Notes: a model not told the origin generated them from the letters alone. Counted from the stretch's first letter, positions 5,825 to 17,743 are shown. The stretch is DNA of 64,000 bases from GCA-2683135 sp964507445 (GCA_964507445.1 CAZDQF010000015.1:62001-126000); one strand, 5' to 3'. A program made the numbers and translations.

Positions 5825-8764
5825 ATGGATCAGGCTGACGCTCCGGAGGGCTCATCGGACCAGCGCCTGCTGTTGGAGTTCATCGCGCAGCTCCTGAGCG
5901 ATCGGGAGACCGGCACCGTGCGCCCCGTGGAGGACTACCTCCGGCAGTTCCCGGGCGATCCGGAGGTCATCCGCAGCGAGTACGAGGCGTTGACGGTGGA
6001 GCGGACGCAGCCCCTGCCGGCGACGCACGCCGGACCTGCGCAGGAGTTCATCGGGCCCTACCGGGTCCTGTCGGAGCTGGGCCGCGGTGGGCAGGGATGT
6101 GTCTATCTCGCCGAGGACCCCCGCCTCGGCCGCAGGGTGGCCCTCAAGGTGCTGACGGGTTTCGGCGCGCTCTCCGGTCCCACGCTCGCCCGGTTCCGGA
6201 GGGAATCGGCGGTGGCGGCGCGGTTGAGTCACCGCGGTATCTGCGCCGTGTACGAGACCGGCGTGGACGCTGGGCTCCCCTATCTCGTCATGCAGTACGT
6301 GGAAGGGCAGACCCTGGCGGAGGAGTTGAGCACTGCCCAGGCCGTCTGTTCGACCATGGTGGAGTGGATGTCGTCCTCCGCCGGGACGTCGGACGCGCCG
6401 TTGGATGAACCGGGCGACGCGGACGACGGCCCGACCTCGCCGGCGCCGTCACAGGTCCGGGCCATCGCCCGGTTCATGGAAGAAGCGGCGAGGGCGGCCC
6501 ACGTCGCTCATGAGGCCGGCTTCGTTCATCGAGACATCAAGCCCGGGAACATCATGGTCACTCCGGATGGAGACCCGGTGTTGCTGGACTTCGGTCTGGT
6601 CCGGTCCGAGGAGAGCGAGTTCCCCACCTTGACCCAGACCGGTGACGTCCTGGGCACGCCCTCCTACATGGCGCCGGAGCAGTTGTCCGGCGGGGTGTCG
6701 CGGGTGGACCGGCGAACCGACGTGTGGGCGTTGGGCGCGACCCTGTACCACTGCCTCACCCTCCAGCGCCCGTTCCAGGGGCCGACGCGTGAGGCGCTGT
6801 ATCGCCAGATCCTGGAGGTGGACCCGCCTGATCCGAGAACCCACAACCGGGACGTGCCTCGGGACCTGGCGGTCATCATCGCCACGTCCATGGACAAGGA
6901 CCGGGACCGTCGCTATCAGACCGCCCTCGAGCTTGCGGAGGACCTGCGCCGGTTCCGGAATCGTGAGCCGATCCACGCGAGGGCCGCGGGGCCCTGGTTG
7001 CGCGGTGTGCGCTGGTGTCAGCGGAACCCCGTGGCGGTGTTGTTGATCCTGAGCCTTGTGGCAGGAGCGGCGGTGTCCGTCTCCCTGGCGCTCCGGGCCC
7101 GCTCCCATCTCCGGGATTGGGAGCGTCTGGCGGACGGGCAGCGGTTATCCGAGCTGGTGGCCATCGCCGATGTGGATCTGTGGCCGGCCCGGCCCGCTCG
7201 CGTGGAGGCCATGGATCGATGGTTGGGTGAGGCGGGCGAACTTCGTGGTCGCCTTCCGGAACACCGGGAGGCCCTGGAAGCCCTGCGCCAGCGGGCCCTG
7301 CCCTGGACCGCCCGGGAGCGCGAGCAGGACCGCGCCGCCCACGAGACCGGGCGCTCCCGCCAACAGGACATCGATCAGCGACTCGCTTACCTCCAGTCAC
7401 AAGTACAGGGGATCTCCGGAGAGATCGCGACCCTGCGGGATCGTCGCGCCGCCCTCGACCCGGAGGCGACGACGACGCGGGATCAAGAGCGGTCGGAGTC
7501 CATGGCGACCCGGATCACGGACCTGGAAGCGCGCCGGGACGGGTTGGCGGAGGAGGCCCGGAGCCTGGGCGAAGAGCGAGACCGGTTGGAGGAGCGGGCT
7601 TCCGTTCGTCTGACCTGGACGTTCGAAGACCCTCGGGATCAGATCCGACACGACGGCCTGCGGGATCTGGTGGAGGGACTGGAGGCGTTGGCGGGTGAGG
7701 GGTCGACCATGTCTCCGCCGACGGTCGCTGGTGTGAACGCTCGCCGGGCGTTCGCGGAGCGCTTGTCGGAGAGCGGTCAGGATCGGGAGAAGGCCTGGGA
7801 GGACGCGGCGCAGCGTGTGGACGCCAACGGCGTCTATGACGGGTTCTCCCTGCAGCCTGTCGTGGGTTTGGTCCCGATCGGACCGGACCCGGAGTCGGGC
7901 CTCGAGGAGTTCGCGCACCTGCAGTCGGGGGCCGTCCCCGCTCGCGAGCCGGTCGGACGTCGATTGCGGATCACGGAGCAGACCGGGCTGGTGTTCGTGC
8001 TGCTCCGGGGCGGCCCGTTCTCCATGGGCGCGCAGAGCGGAGATGGGTCCAAGGAACGGTTCGACCCGGCGGCGAAGCGCAACGAGGAGCCGGTGCACGT
8101 CGTGACCCTGGCGCCGTTCCTCATGTCCAAGTTCGAGCTCACCCAGGGTCAATGGGAGCGGTTCACCGGTTCGAACCCCAGCGTCTACCATCCCGACCTG
8201 GAACCGTTTCCCAGCTATGACGTGACCCTGCGCCATCCGGTGGAGAAGGTGGACTGGCCGACGGCGGTGGACGTGCTCAGGCGCATGGGACTCCGGCTGC
8301 CGACGGAGAGCCAGTGGGAGTACGCATGTCGGGGGGGAACGGACACGGCGTGGTGGCCGGGACAGGAACGGGAGGCGTTGCGCGGCGCGGTCAACCTGGC
8401 GGACCAGGCGGCGGCTCGGGTGGGGGCCCCCTGGTCTGCCATCAAGGACTGGCCCGAATTGGACGACGGGTTTCCGCTGCATGCCCCGGTGGGCAGCCTG
8501 CGGGCCAACGGATTCGGCCTGCACGACGTCCACGGCAACGTCTGGGAGTGGTGCCAGGACGGCTATGTGCCGTATGACCAGCACCCGCCGCGCCCCGGAG
8601 ACGGGCTCCGCGTCGGGGGGCCGGCGCGGGAGCGGGTGGCGAGGGGCGCCGGCTTCAAGAACGGCGCGCGATCCAGTCGATCGGCGGGGCGGTTGATCGC
8701 GGCCCAGACGACGCGAGACGAGGGCGTGGGGCTACGGCCGGTGCAACCCCTGCGAGACGGTTGA
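5825..8764 (+). CDS. Membrane Ser/Thr protein kinase fused to an FGE-like domain
   Basis: This 979-residue protein has an N-terminal helical segment (1-75), a protein kinase domain (about 78-380), a transmembrane helix (about 402-424), a coiled coil (about 495-595) and a SUMF1/FGE-like domain (about 670-975). Kinase motifs are intact: glycine loop GRGGQG (86-91), Lys108 in VALKV, HRDIKPGN (235-242), DFG (255-257) and APE (283-285). An acidic, Ser/Pro-rich insert (about 172-212) interrupts the kinase N-lobe/C-lobe junction. The topology puts the kinase in the cytoplasm and the FGE-like domain outside, as for a sensor. That domain closely parallels the neighbouring stand-alone protein and likewise lacks the catalytic cysteine pair, so it more likely senses or binds than oxidises. 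Confidence 0.92.
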   Translation: MDQADAPEGSSDQRLLLEFIAQLLSDRETGTVRPVEDYLRQFPGDPEVIRSEYEALTVERTQPLPATHAGPAQEFIGPYRVLSELGRGGQGCVYLAEDPRLGRRVALKVLTGFGALSGPTLARFRRESAVAARLSHRGICAVYETGVDAGLPYLVMQYVEGQTLAEELSTAQAVCSTMVEWMSSSAGTSDAPLDEPGDADDGPTSPAPSQVRAIARFMEEAARAAHVAHEAGFVHRDIKPGNIMVTPDGDPVLLDFGLVRSEESEFPTLTQTGDVLGTPSYMAPEQLSGGVSRVDRRTDVWALGATLYHCLTLQRPFQGPTREALYRQILEVDPPDPRTHNRDVPRDLAVIIATSMDKDRDRRYQTALELAEDLRRFRNREPIHARAAGPWLRGVRWCQRNPVAVLLILSLVAGAAVSVSLALRARSHLRDWERLADGQRLSELVAIADVDLWPARPARVEAMDRWLGEAGELRGRLPEHREALEALRQRALPWTAREREQDRAAHETGRSRQQDIDQRLAYLQSQVQGISGEIATLRDRRAALDPEATTTRDQERSESMATRITDLEARRDGLAEEARSLGEERDRLEERASVRLTWTFEDPRDQIRHDGLRDLVEGLEALAGEGSTMSPPTVAGVNARRAFAERLSESGQDREKAWEDAAQRVDANGVYDGFSLQPVVGLVPIGPDPESGLEEFAHLQSGAVPAREPVGRRLRITEQTGLVFVLLRGGPFSMGAQSGDGSKERFDPAAKRNEEPVHVVTLAPFLMSKFELTQGQWERFTGSNPSVYHPDLEPFPSYDVTLRHPVEKVDWPTAVDVLRRMGLRLPTESQWEYACRGGTDTAWWPGQEREALRGAVNLADQAAARVGAPWSAIKDWPELDDGFPLHAPVGSLRANGFGLHDVHGNVWEWCQDGYVPYDQHPPRPGDGLRVGGPARERVARGAGFKNGARSSRSAGRLIAAQTTRDEGVGLRPVQPLRDG

Positions 8765-8773
8765 AGCCGAACC

Positions 8774-9400
8774 TCAGCCTGAGAGTTCGGTGGCCCGTCG
8801 GTGGACCTTGACCGCGAGGTCGCCGGCGGCGTCGAGGGTCCGTCCGACGCTCACGAAGCCGTGGCCGCGACGGATGCAGTAGGGCGCCGACCCCATCTCC
8901 CGTGCGGTGGCTTCCGCGTCCTCCAGGGTGCCGAACAGGCGCGCCTCTCCGGTGACGGCGATGGGGAACTCCGCGGCGAGGGCGTCGGCGTGCTCGAGGA
9001 CCAGCTCATCGTGGCCGTGGAAGACCGCGAGCACGTCGGCGCGTTCGGCGTAGATGCGTTCATGGAGGAACGAGTCGCTGGAGGGGACCTTGTCGCCGAG
9101 CACGTGGAGGCAGAAGTCCCGCCAGTCGGCTCGCACCACCTCGACGAAGGAACGCCACTCCAGGTTTGACTTGAGGCGGCTGCGGGTCGGGGTGATTACA
9201 AAACCGGCCGGGGTGCGAAAGCTCAGGTTGCCGGCGCTCGCGCCGCCCTCCACGGGCGCCATGCCCTCGTCGTCGAAGATCTGGCACCAGCGGATCAGCT
9301 GCTCCGTCTCCGCCGGGTAGCGGTTCGGGATCCGGTCACGATGGTGCACCGAGAACAGGTGACGGGTGCCGCACTCGCGGTTGCCTTCGAGCATGGACAT
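8774..9400 (-). CDS. Class II aldolase/adducin-family protein
   Basis: The 208-residue protein matches the class II aldolase/adducin fold: GNLSFRT and ITPTRSRL early, a SFLHERIY segment, the metal-binding pair in FHGHDE, and a late His in RRGHG. Members are zinc-dependent sugar-phosphate aldolases, epimerases or dehydratases in the cytoplasm; the substrate is not evident. Its start follows the acs stop by two bases on the same strand, so both are in one transcript, and a role in carbon metabolism linked to acetate or sugar breakdown is plausible. A second ATG three codons in (MLEG) is an alternative start. Confidence 0.8.
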   Translation of the reverse strand: MSMLEGNRECGTRHLFSVHHRDRIPNRYPAETEQLIRWCQIFDDEGMAPVEGGASAGNLSFRTPAGFVITPTRSRLKSNLEWRSFVEVVRADWRDFCLHVLGDKVPSSDSFLHERIYAERADVLAVFHGHDELVLEHADALAAEFPIAVTGEARLFGTLEDAEATAREMGSAPYCIRRGHGFVSVGRTLDAAGDLAVKVHRRATELSG

Positions 9401-9402
9401 GG

Positions 9403-11364
<1,962 letters not shown>

Positions 11365-11658
11365 CGCGGTGCTCCTCGCAAACCGCCGGTGAACCTACCG
11401 GAATGGACCTCCCCGCGCACCTTTCGAGCCCGCTCGATTGCCGCAACCGCTCCGGTATCAAACCGTTGGAGCGACCGCTCGGAGGAGGGCCTGTCGCGTA
11501 GTGGACTCGACGAAATCCTTTTCGGCCAGAAACCCATTTCTGCAGGCGGGTCTTGTACAATCGGGGGTGCGCCATGTTCCATGCCCGCGGTTCGTGGCTC
11601 ACCCGCATCACACGGAGATGCCTCCTCCGGCGCTGATGCGTTCGCCATCCACCTATTG
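11365..11658. other. Intergenic region between divergent acs and the repeat protein
   Basis: The 294 bp hold the acs ribosome-binding site at the left. A TACAAT box at 11556-11561 could serve the rightward gene, but I see no matching -35 and no Shine-Dalgarno before 11659. I find no RNA gene or strong hairpin. Confidence 0.4.
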
Positions 11659-13092
11659 ATGTCTGCTTCGCCTGACTCGCCAACAGGCCCGGTCCCCTCT
11701 CGGGGCCGGCCTGCCGTAACCGCGGACACACCCGCTCTTCATGGGCGACCGCTCCGCGTCCACGTCGTGGACGAGGGAGGGGCCCCTGTGAGCGGGGTCA
11801 GGCTCTCCGTGGAGACCCGGCAGGTGGTGGTCAGTGATTCCCTGCACCTGGCCCGGTTCCCCGGCCTGCTGGACCCGCGCACAGAGGTGACCGACGAGCG
11901 GGGTCTTGCGCTGTTCACGGAGCTCTTCGACGTCGCCCACCGGTTGACGGCGGAGGCGGACGGTTACGTCGGCCGCGCCGGCATCGAGGTGCGACCCGGG
12001 GACATGACCCGGGTCACGCTGCGACGTGGACGGACCCTCGAGGGTCACATCAAGGACGGGGTCACGGGAGAGCCCATCGAGGGTGCGGTGGTGAGAGCCC
12101 GCAGCGTCGACTGGAACCGGCAGGAGGACTCCCAGGTGGTGACGGTCACCGACCAGGCCGGCGTGTTCCGCCTCGCGGGATTGCCGGATGACGCCACGGC
12201 CCTCACGGTCAAGGCTCCCTGGTATCCGTCGTCGCGGATCGAACTGGACCCGGCCGTCTCTTCTCCCGTCCTGTTCCTCCACGGGTCCACCCGTGGGGTC
12301 CGCGGTCGGGTGGTGGACACGGTGTCTGGAGAACCCCTCCCGGGTGTGCGCGTCGCCTGTGATGGAGCGGATACGGTCAGCCACGAGGACGGGACCTTCG
12401 TCCTCACCGGATTCCCCGTGGTCGAGCAGCCTGACGGCGCCACCGTCAAGCTGATGTTCGAGGGGGAGGCGGTGGTCGATTCTTCCCTGTCCGTGGACCT
12501 GCCCCTCGAGGTGGAGGACGATGAGGTGGCCGCCGTGGAGCTCGGTGACGTGGCCATGGCTCGTCGCAGGGGGCTCAGCGGGACGGTGCTGTCCCCGGCC
12601 GGGAAGCCCGTGGAGGGCGCCCTCGTGGTGCTCGCGCCTGCGGGCACCAACATCACCCTCCCCGGCGTCTTGCGGGCCTGCACCCGCGTCGCTTCAGGGC
12701 CTGACGGACGGTTCTCTTTCTCCGCCCGACCCTGTCCTCGCGGTCCCTTGCACCTGATGGTCCTGTCACCCGGTCTGGCGGTGGCGGCTCGTACCCTCCA
12801 GGAGACCGAGGAGGACGTGGTGGTGCGCCTGGAGACCGGCTTCGCCCTCGACGTGGACGTGGACCCGGGCGTGTCTCGGATCGTGGTCGAGGAGTTCAGC
12901 CCGGACAACGCGGAGGGCCCCCGGTCCACCGTGCGGCGTCGCGGCGTTCGAGTCGGCCAGGATGGTCAGGTCAGGGTTCAGGGAGTGCGCTCGGGCTTCG
13001 TGCGCGTCCGGGTCGCGGGCCGCGCCGCCGTGGAGACCCACCTGGCGGGTGACGAGGAGACCGGCTTCAGCCTCGAGTCCGAGGCCAGCTGA
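11659..13092 (+). CDS. Protein with repeated carboxypeptidase-regulatory-like domains
   Basis: From the ATG at 11659 the product has 477 residues and is built from about four Ig-like, carboxypeptidase-D-regulatory-type repeats, each opening with a strand such as LEGHIKDGVTGEPIEGA, VRGRVVDTVSGEPLPGV or LSGTVLSPAGKPVEGA. Such repeats usually occur in surface or periplasmic proteins, yet no signal peptide follows this start. The frame is open upstream to 11323, which would overlap acs, and that extension has no recognisable features. The true start is therefore uncertain. The gene diverges from acs and is followed after 56 bp by the S9 peptidase gene. Confidence 0.7.
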   Translation: MSASPDSPTGPVPSRGRPAVTADTPALHGRPLRVHVVDEGGAPVSGVRLSVETRQVVVSDSLHLARFPGLLDPRTEVTDERGLALFTELFDVAHRLTAEADGYVGRAGIEVRPGDMTRVTLRRGRTLEGHIKDGVTGEPIEGAVVRARSVDWNRQEDSQVVTVTDQAGVFRLAGLPDDATALTVKAPWYPSSRIELDPAVSSPVLFLHGSTRGVRGRVVDTVSGEPLPGVRVACDGADTVSHEDGTFVLTGFPVVEQPDGATVKLMFEGEAVVDSSLSVDLPLEVEDDEVAAVELGDVAMARRRGLSGTVLSPAGKPVEGALVVLAPAGTNITLPGVLRACTRVASGPDGRFSFSARPCPRGPLHLMVLSPGLAVAARTLQETEEDVVVRLETGFALDVDVDPGVSRIVVEEFSPDNAEGPRSTVRRRGVRVGQDGQVRVQGVRSGFVRVRVAGRAAVETHLAGDEETGFSLESEAS

Positions 13093-13135
13093 GTCCGGGG
13101 CGTCACGACGGTGGGCGGCGCTGCTGCCGCCGTCC

Positions 13136-13141
13136 TATCAT
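13136..13141 (+). promoter_or_regulatory. Candidate -10 box of a leaderless S9 peptidase mRNA
   Basis: TATCAT, a near-consensus -10, ends seven bases before the ATG at 13149. It overlaps an upstream in-frame ATG at 13140, so that earlier ATG is unlikely to be the start. Confidence 0.5.
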
Positions 13142-13148
13142 GGCGCCC

Positions 13149-15500
13149 ATGGATACCCTCTATCGCCATGTGAGCCTGCTGCTCCTGTCCACGTTCGTCG
13201 TCGCCCAACCGGTCTCGCTGCTCGAGAACGAGGAGGACCTGCGTTCACGGCTTTCGGCGGCGGCTGAGGAGCTCGACCTGCAGACCATCATGTTGGGCGA
13301 GGACTTCTTCGGCGCCGCGCCTTCAGGGGTCCGTTGGTCTGATCGTTCGGACGCGGTGACCTTCTCGTGGAAGCGCTGGGACGAACAGGAGCGGAGGACG
13401 TGGCGGTACGCGATCGGAGACGCCGGACCTCGTCCGTGGCCTGACGATCGAGGCGTCCCCCCCAACGGCCAGCTCGATCGAGACCTGACCTGGCGTGTCT
13501 GGGTGGAGGGGCCGTGTGTCTACGTGGAGGAGCTGGCCACGGGGGAGATCAACGAGGTGCTGCGTGTGGCGGCGTCCATTCGCGACGCTCAGTTCTCCGT
13601 TCACGTGGACGCGGTGCTGGTGCACGCGGGCGACGGTCTGTTCCGGGTGACCCTGGGGCGGCCCGGGGTGACCCAGCTGCTGAAGATCTCCGAGGCGCCA
13701 CGGAAGGAGGAGTCCGACGAGTCGGAGGACGAGGAGCCGCCGGCGAAGCCGAAGGATCTGGCGGACTATCACAAGCGTGAGCAGCGTCTGCTATCGCGGG
13801 TCCTGCGGCAGAAGGAGCGTCGTGCCGAGGCGCGCAAGGAGCGCCGGAAGAAGCGCGAGGAGCGCCTCGTGGAGGTCCCGTCCTACGGGCCTCCCAAGGG
13901 GTTTCGAGTCACGGGTGTCCGGTTATCGCCAGCCGGTGATCGGGTCGCCTTCACCCTGGTGAAGAAGGGGGAGTCGGGCCGGGTGGCGGACATGCCGGAC
14001 TACGTCACGGCGGACGGCTACACGGAGACCCGGCCCACCAGGGCCAAGGTGGGTGACAAGACGGCGGAGCGTCGCCTCGAGATCATGGACCTGTCGAGCG
14101 GCGCCATCGTCGCGGTGAAGCCGCCGGCCAAGGACAGGGGCGCTTACCCGTCCAACCCGTCGTGGTCTCGTACGGGGGAGCATCTGGTCGCCCAGGCCCG
14201 CGCTGATGACGACCGGGACGTGTGGCTGATGAAGGTGGACCCGGCTACGGGGGCGACGCAGGTGCTCCATCACCGACAGGATGACGCGTGGGTGGGGTGG
14301 GCGGACTGCCGCCCCAGGTGGCTCGCCGACTCGTCGCGGCTAATGTTCGTCAGCGAGGCCACCGGTTGGGCTCAGCTCTGGCTCGCCGACGTGGCCAGCG
14401 GGGACCTGCGGCAGCTGACCCAGGGGAGCTTCGAGGTCCGTGACCCGGTCCCGAGCCCGGACGGTCGCACGGTCTACGCCGTGGCCACCCCCACGTCCCC
14501 TCACGTGGCGGACCTGGTGGAGATCGACGCCGCGGACGGGGCCTTGACCGTGCTCACCGCCGACGGAGGCGGGAGGAGCTTCTCCCTGTCGCCGGACGGG
14601 ACCAAGGTGGCGGAGGTCTTCTCCACCGCGGACACGCCGTGGGAGCTTCGCATCCGTTGGCTGGACGGGAGCCGTCCGCCGTTCGTGGTCACGGACTCTC
14701 CATCACCGGCGTTCAAGGGGTACGGCTCCTGGAGCAAGCCGCCCATCGTCCGGTTCAAGGCGTCTGACGGGACGGAGGTCCCGGCTCGCATCTACCGCCC
14801 CGCTGAGCCGCTGCCGGGCAAGCCCGCGGTGTTGTTCGTCCATGGCGCCGGGTACCTGCAGAACGTCCACCAGTGGTGGTCTTCCTACTACCGGGAGTAC
14901 GGGTTCCACCACCTGCTGCGAGACGCCGGGTACACGGTCCTGGACGTGGACTACCGGGGTTCGGCGGGATACGGGCGGGACTGGAGGACGGCCATCTACG
15001 GGCACATGGGCGGGCGCGACCTCGGAGACTACGTGGACGCCGCGAGGTGGTTGCGGGAGCAGGAGGGGTGCGGTCGGTTGGGAATCTACGGCGGCTCTTA
15101 TGGCGGCTTCATGACCCTCATGGCCCTGTTCACGAAGCCTGGGGTCTTCAGCGCCGGGGCCGCGTTGCGCCCCGTGACCGACTGGGCCCACTACAACGAC
15201 GGCTACACCTCCAACATCCTCGACGACCCGCTCGAGTCACCGGATCACTATCGCAAGTCCTCACCCATCTGGCACGCGGAGGGGCTCGAAGACCACCTCC
15301 TCATCTGCCACGGCGTGCTGGACTCCAACGTCCACGCCCAGGGGGTGTTCAGGCTCCAGCAGCGGCTCATCGAGCTGCGGAAGGGGAAGTGGGAGGTGGC
15401 GTACTACCCCCTCGAAGGGCACGGTTTCACCGACGCCGCGTCCTGGTATGACGAGTATCGCCGCATCAAGGAGCTGTTCGACCGCACCCTCCGTCCGTGA
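13149..15500 (+). CDS. Exported S9 (prolyl oligopeptidase/DPP-IV-type) peptidase
   Basis: The 783-residue enzyme is a serine peptidase that acts on peptides outside the cytoplasm. I chose ATG 13149 over the in-frame ATG at 13140 because it begins the signal peptide (MDTLYRHVSLLLLSTFVVA) and sits at leaderless distance from TATCAT. An N-terminal beta-propeller (about 25-530) precedes the alpha/beta-hydrolase domain. The triad is visible: Ser650 in GGSYGG, Asp725 in HGVLDSNV and His758 in EGHGF. A strongly charged insert (about 180-245; acidic then Arg/Lys-rich, coiled-coil-like) interrupts the propeller and is unusual. It is convergent with glgP, with 15 bp between the stops. Confidence 0.93.
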   Translation: MDTLYRHVSLLLLSTFVVAQPVSLLENEEDLRSRLSAAAEELDLQTIMLGEDFFGAAPSGVRWSDRSDAVTFSWKRWDEQERRTWRYAIGDAGPRPWPDDRGVPPNGQLDRDLTWRVWVEGPCVYVEELATGEINEVLRVAASIRDAQFSVHVDAVLVHAGDGLFRVTLGRPGVTQLLKISEAPRKEESDESEDEEPPAKPKDLADYHKREQRLLSRVLRQKERRAEARKERRKKREERLVEVPSYGPPKGFRVTGVRLSPAGDRVAFTLVKKGESGRVADMPDYVTADGYTETRPTRAKVGDKTAERRLEIMDLSSGAIVAVKPPAKDRGAYPSNPSWSRTGEHLVAQARADDDRDVWLMKVDPATGATQVLHHRQDDAWVGWADCRPRWLADSSRLMFVSEATGWAQLWLADVASGDLRQLTQGSFEVRDPVPSPDGRTVYAVATPTSPHVADLVEIDAADGALTVLTADGGGRSFSLSPDGTKVAEVFSTADTPWELRIRWLDGSRPPFVVTDSPSPAFKGYGSWSKPPIVRFKASDGTEVPARIYRPAEPLPGKPAVLFVHGAGYLQNVHQWWSSYYREYGFHHLLRDAGYTVLDVDYRGSAGYGRDWRTAIYGHMGGRDLGDYVDAARWLREQEGCGRLGIYGGSYGGFMTLMALFTKPGVFSAGAALRPVTDWAHYNDGYTSNILDDPLESPDHYRKSSPIWHAEGLEDHLLICHGVLDSNVHAQGVFRLQQRLIELRKGKWEVAYYPLEGHGFTDAASWYDEYRRIKELFDRTLRP

Positions 15501-15515
15501 GGCTGCGGTCCAGGC

Positions 15516-17654
15516 TCAGGTCCGGCAGGAGTCGCCGCGGGCCGCGGGCAGGTAGGCGCCCGTGGCGTAGTCCATGACCATGCGGTCGGCGCTGTACCGC
15601 CACGCGAGGCTCATGAACGCCCAGCGGATCCGCTCCACCCACCCCCGCGGGAGGCCGGTGGCGTCGCGATCGAAGAACAGGGGTGTGACCTCTTCCTCGA
15701 GGGTCTGCAGCAGGGCCTCGTGGTCGCGGATGTCCTGGATCTCCTGGTCCACGTGGGGACCAGGGGAGGTGATGTCGAAGCCGTTGCGGCCGTCCGAGGC
15801 CTCCGCCCACCAGCCGTCTCGCAAGGAGCAGTTGAGGACCCCGTTGAGGACCGCCTTCATGCCGGAGGTCCCGCAGGCCTCCTGTGGGCGCACCGGGTTG
15901 TTGACCCAGACATCCACGCCGGAGACCAGCATCCGTCCCACGTTGATGTCGTAGTCCTCCAGGAACACGACCCGCCCTTCGAACGGGGCTTCGTGCTGGA
16001 GCCGGTTGATCTGCTGGATGAGCCCCTTGCCGCCGCCGTCTTGCGGATGGGACTTGCCGGCGAAGACCAGCTGGACGGGGCGGTCCTGATCGCAGAGCAG
16101 GCGCGCCAGGCGGTCCGGGTCCCGCAGCATCAGGGTGGCGCGCTTGTAGGTGGCGAACCGGCGGGCGAAGCCGAGGGTCAGGGCCTTGGGGTCCAGAAGT
16201 CCTTCCGCGCGGCGCGTGACGAGGTCGTGATCCGTTCCCTTGCGCAGCTCCTGCTCCACGTAGCGCTGGCGTACGAAGTCGATGAGCTCCGCCTTGACCA
16301 CCTGGTGGGTCTCCCAGATCTCGGAGGCGCTGACACGGTCCATGTGCTTCCAGAGATCCTGGCGGGAGGTCCGTCGGACCCAGTCCGGCCCGAGCCGACG
16401 TTCGAGCGCCAGGGAGAACTGCGGCGCCATCCACGAGCGCACGTGGACGCCGTTGGTGACGTGCCCGATGGGGACCTCCTGCACGCTCCGCGCGGGCCAG
16501 AGGTCCTTCCACATCTGCCGTGACACCTCGCCGTGGACGCTGGCGACGCCGTTGCAACGGTGGGCCAGGCGCATGGCGAGGACGGTCATGCAGAACTCCT
16601 CCGTGGCGGCCTCCGGGTTGACCCGACCGAGGGCCATGAACTCGGACTCGTTCAAGCCGAGCTCGGAGCGCATCCATCCCAGGTGATGCTCCATCATGGA
16701 GGCGTCGAAGCGGTCGTGTCCTGCCGGGACCGGGGTGTGGGTGGTGAACACGGACCGTGAACCCACCCTCGTCATGGCGTCCTGTACGGAGACCCCGTTT
16801 TGTTCCATCTCGACCCGCATGGCCTCGAGCAGGGCGAAGCCGCTGTGGCCTTCGTTGAGGTGGAGCACCCCGGGGATGACCCCGAGCTTCTCCAGGGCGC
16901 GGACCCCTCCCACGCCGAGGACGATCTCCTGCTGGATGCGACTGGAGGAGTCGCCCCAGTAGAGTCGGTGAGTGATCTGGCGGTTCTCTTCCGAGTTCCC
17001 GTCCACGTCCGTGTCGAGCAGGGCCAGGTTGCAACGGCCGACCTGCGTGGTCCAGACGTGGGCGCGGATCACCTCCGAGCCGCTGCGGACCTCCACGGTG
17101 AGAGGGTGCCCGTCCGGGTCGAGGGCCTTGCGCAACGGCAGGGACTCGATGTCTACCTTGCCGAACTCCTCCTGCTGCCAACCGTCCCGGTCGAGGCGCT
17201 GGGTGAAGTACCCCTGCGCGTAGAACAGCCCGACTCCCCACAGCGGGATCCCGAGATCAGACGCCGCCTTCACGTGGTCTCCGGCCAGCACGCCGAGGCC
17301 GCCGGAGTACAGGGGGAGGGACTCGTGGATGCCGAACTCGGCGGAGAAGTAGGCCACCGGCTGGGTGCGCAGGGCGCCGGCGTGGATCGCGCCCCAGGTG
17401 TCGCGGCTGTCCAGGTAGCTCTGCAGCCGGCGAGCGGCGCCGAGGATGCGGCTCTCCAGAGCCTGCACCCGCGCCACCTCCCGGATGCGGTCGTCACCCA
17501 CCGCCTTCAGGAACGCGATGGGGTTGTGGTTGAGCTGCCGCCAGAGCTGAGGGTCCAGGGCCCGGAACAGCTCGGCGATGTCGGGCTGCCAGCACCACCA
17601 GAGGTTTCGGGCCAGGTCTTCGAGCTTCGAGCGTAGGTCGCCTGCGTCTTCCAT
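15516..17654 (-). CDS. glgP: Alpha-glucan (glycogen/maltodextrin) phosphorylase
   Basis: The 712-residue enzyme releases glucose-1-phosphate from glycogen or maltodextrins in the cytoplasm, using PLP. It fits the shorter bacterial/archaeal phosphorylase type: early NLWWCWQP, FSAEFGIHESLPLYSGGLGVLAGDH, and the conserved C-terminal region ACGTSGMKAVLNG, which lies around the cofactor phosphate site. A purine-rich AGGGG precedes the ATG. The gene stands alone, convergent with the S9 peptidase and divergent from the AI-2E family permease. No other glycogen genes are in the window. Confidence 0.94.
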   Translation of the reverse strand: MEDAGDLRSKLEDLARNLWWCWQPDIAELFRALDPQLWRQLNHNPIAFLKAVGDDRIREVARVQALESRILGAARRLQSYLDSRDTWGAIHAGALRTQPVAYFSAEFGIHESLPLYSGGLGVLAGDHVKAASDLGIPLWGVGLFYAQGYFTQRLDRDGWQQEEFGKVDIESLPLRKALDPDGHPLTVEVRSGSEVIRAHVWTTQVGRCNLALLDTDVDGNSEENRQITHRLYWGDSSSRIQQEIVLGVGGVRALEKLGVIPGVLHLNEGHSGFALLEAMRVEMEQNGVSVQDAMTRVGSRSVFTTHTPVPAGHDRFDASMMEHHLGWMRSELGLNESEFMALGRVNPEAATEEFCMTVLAMRLAHRCNGVASVHGEVSRQMWKDLWPARSVQEVPIGHVTNGVHVRSWMAPQFSLALERRLGPDWVRRTSRQDLWKHMDRVSASEIWETHQVVKAELIDFVRQRYVEQELRKGTDHDLVTRRAEGLLDPKALTLGFARRFATYKRATLMLRDPDRLARLLCDQDRPVQLVFAGKSHPQDGGGKGLIQQINRLQHEAPFEGRVVFLEDYDINVGRMLVSGVDVWVNNPVRPQEACGTSGMKAVLNGVLNCSLRDGWWAEASDGRNGFDITSPGPHVDQEIQDIRDHEALLQTLEEEVTPLFFDRDATGLPRGWVERIRWAFMSLAWRYSADRMVMDYATGAYLPAARGDSCRT

Positions 17655-17743
17655 GGATCCCCTGAATAGCTGAAGGGGAGGGAAGGAAAAAGGCCCGACC
17701 CTCCATCTAAGTGTGGGATCGGCGCGTTCCGACGTCCAACTGC

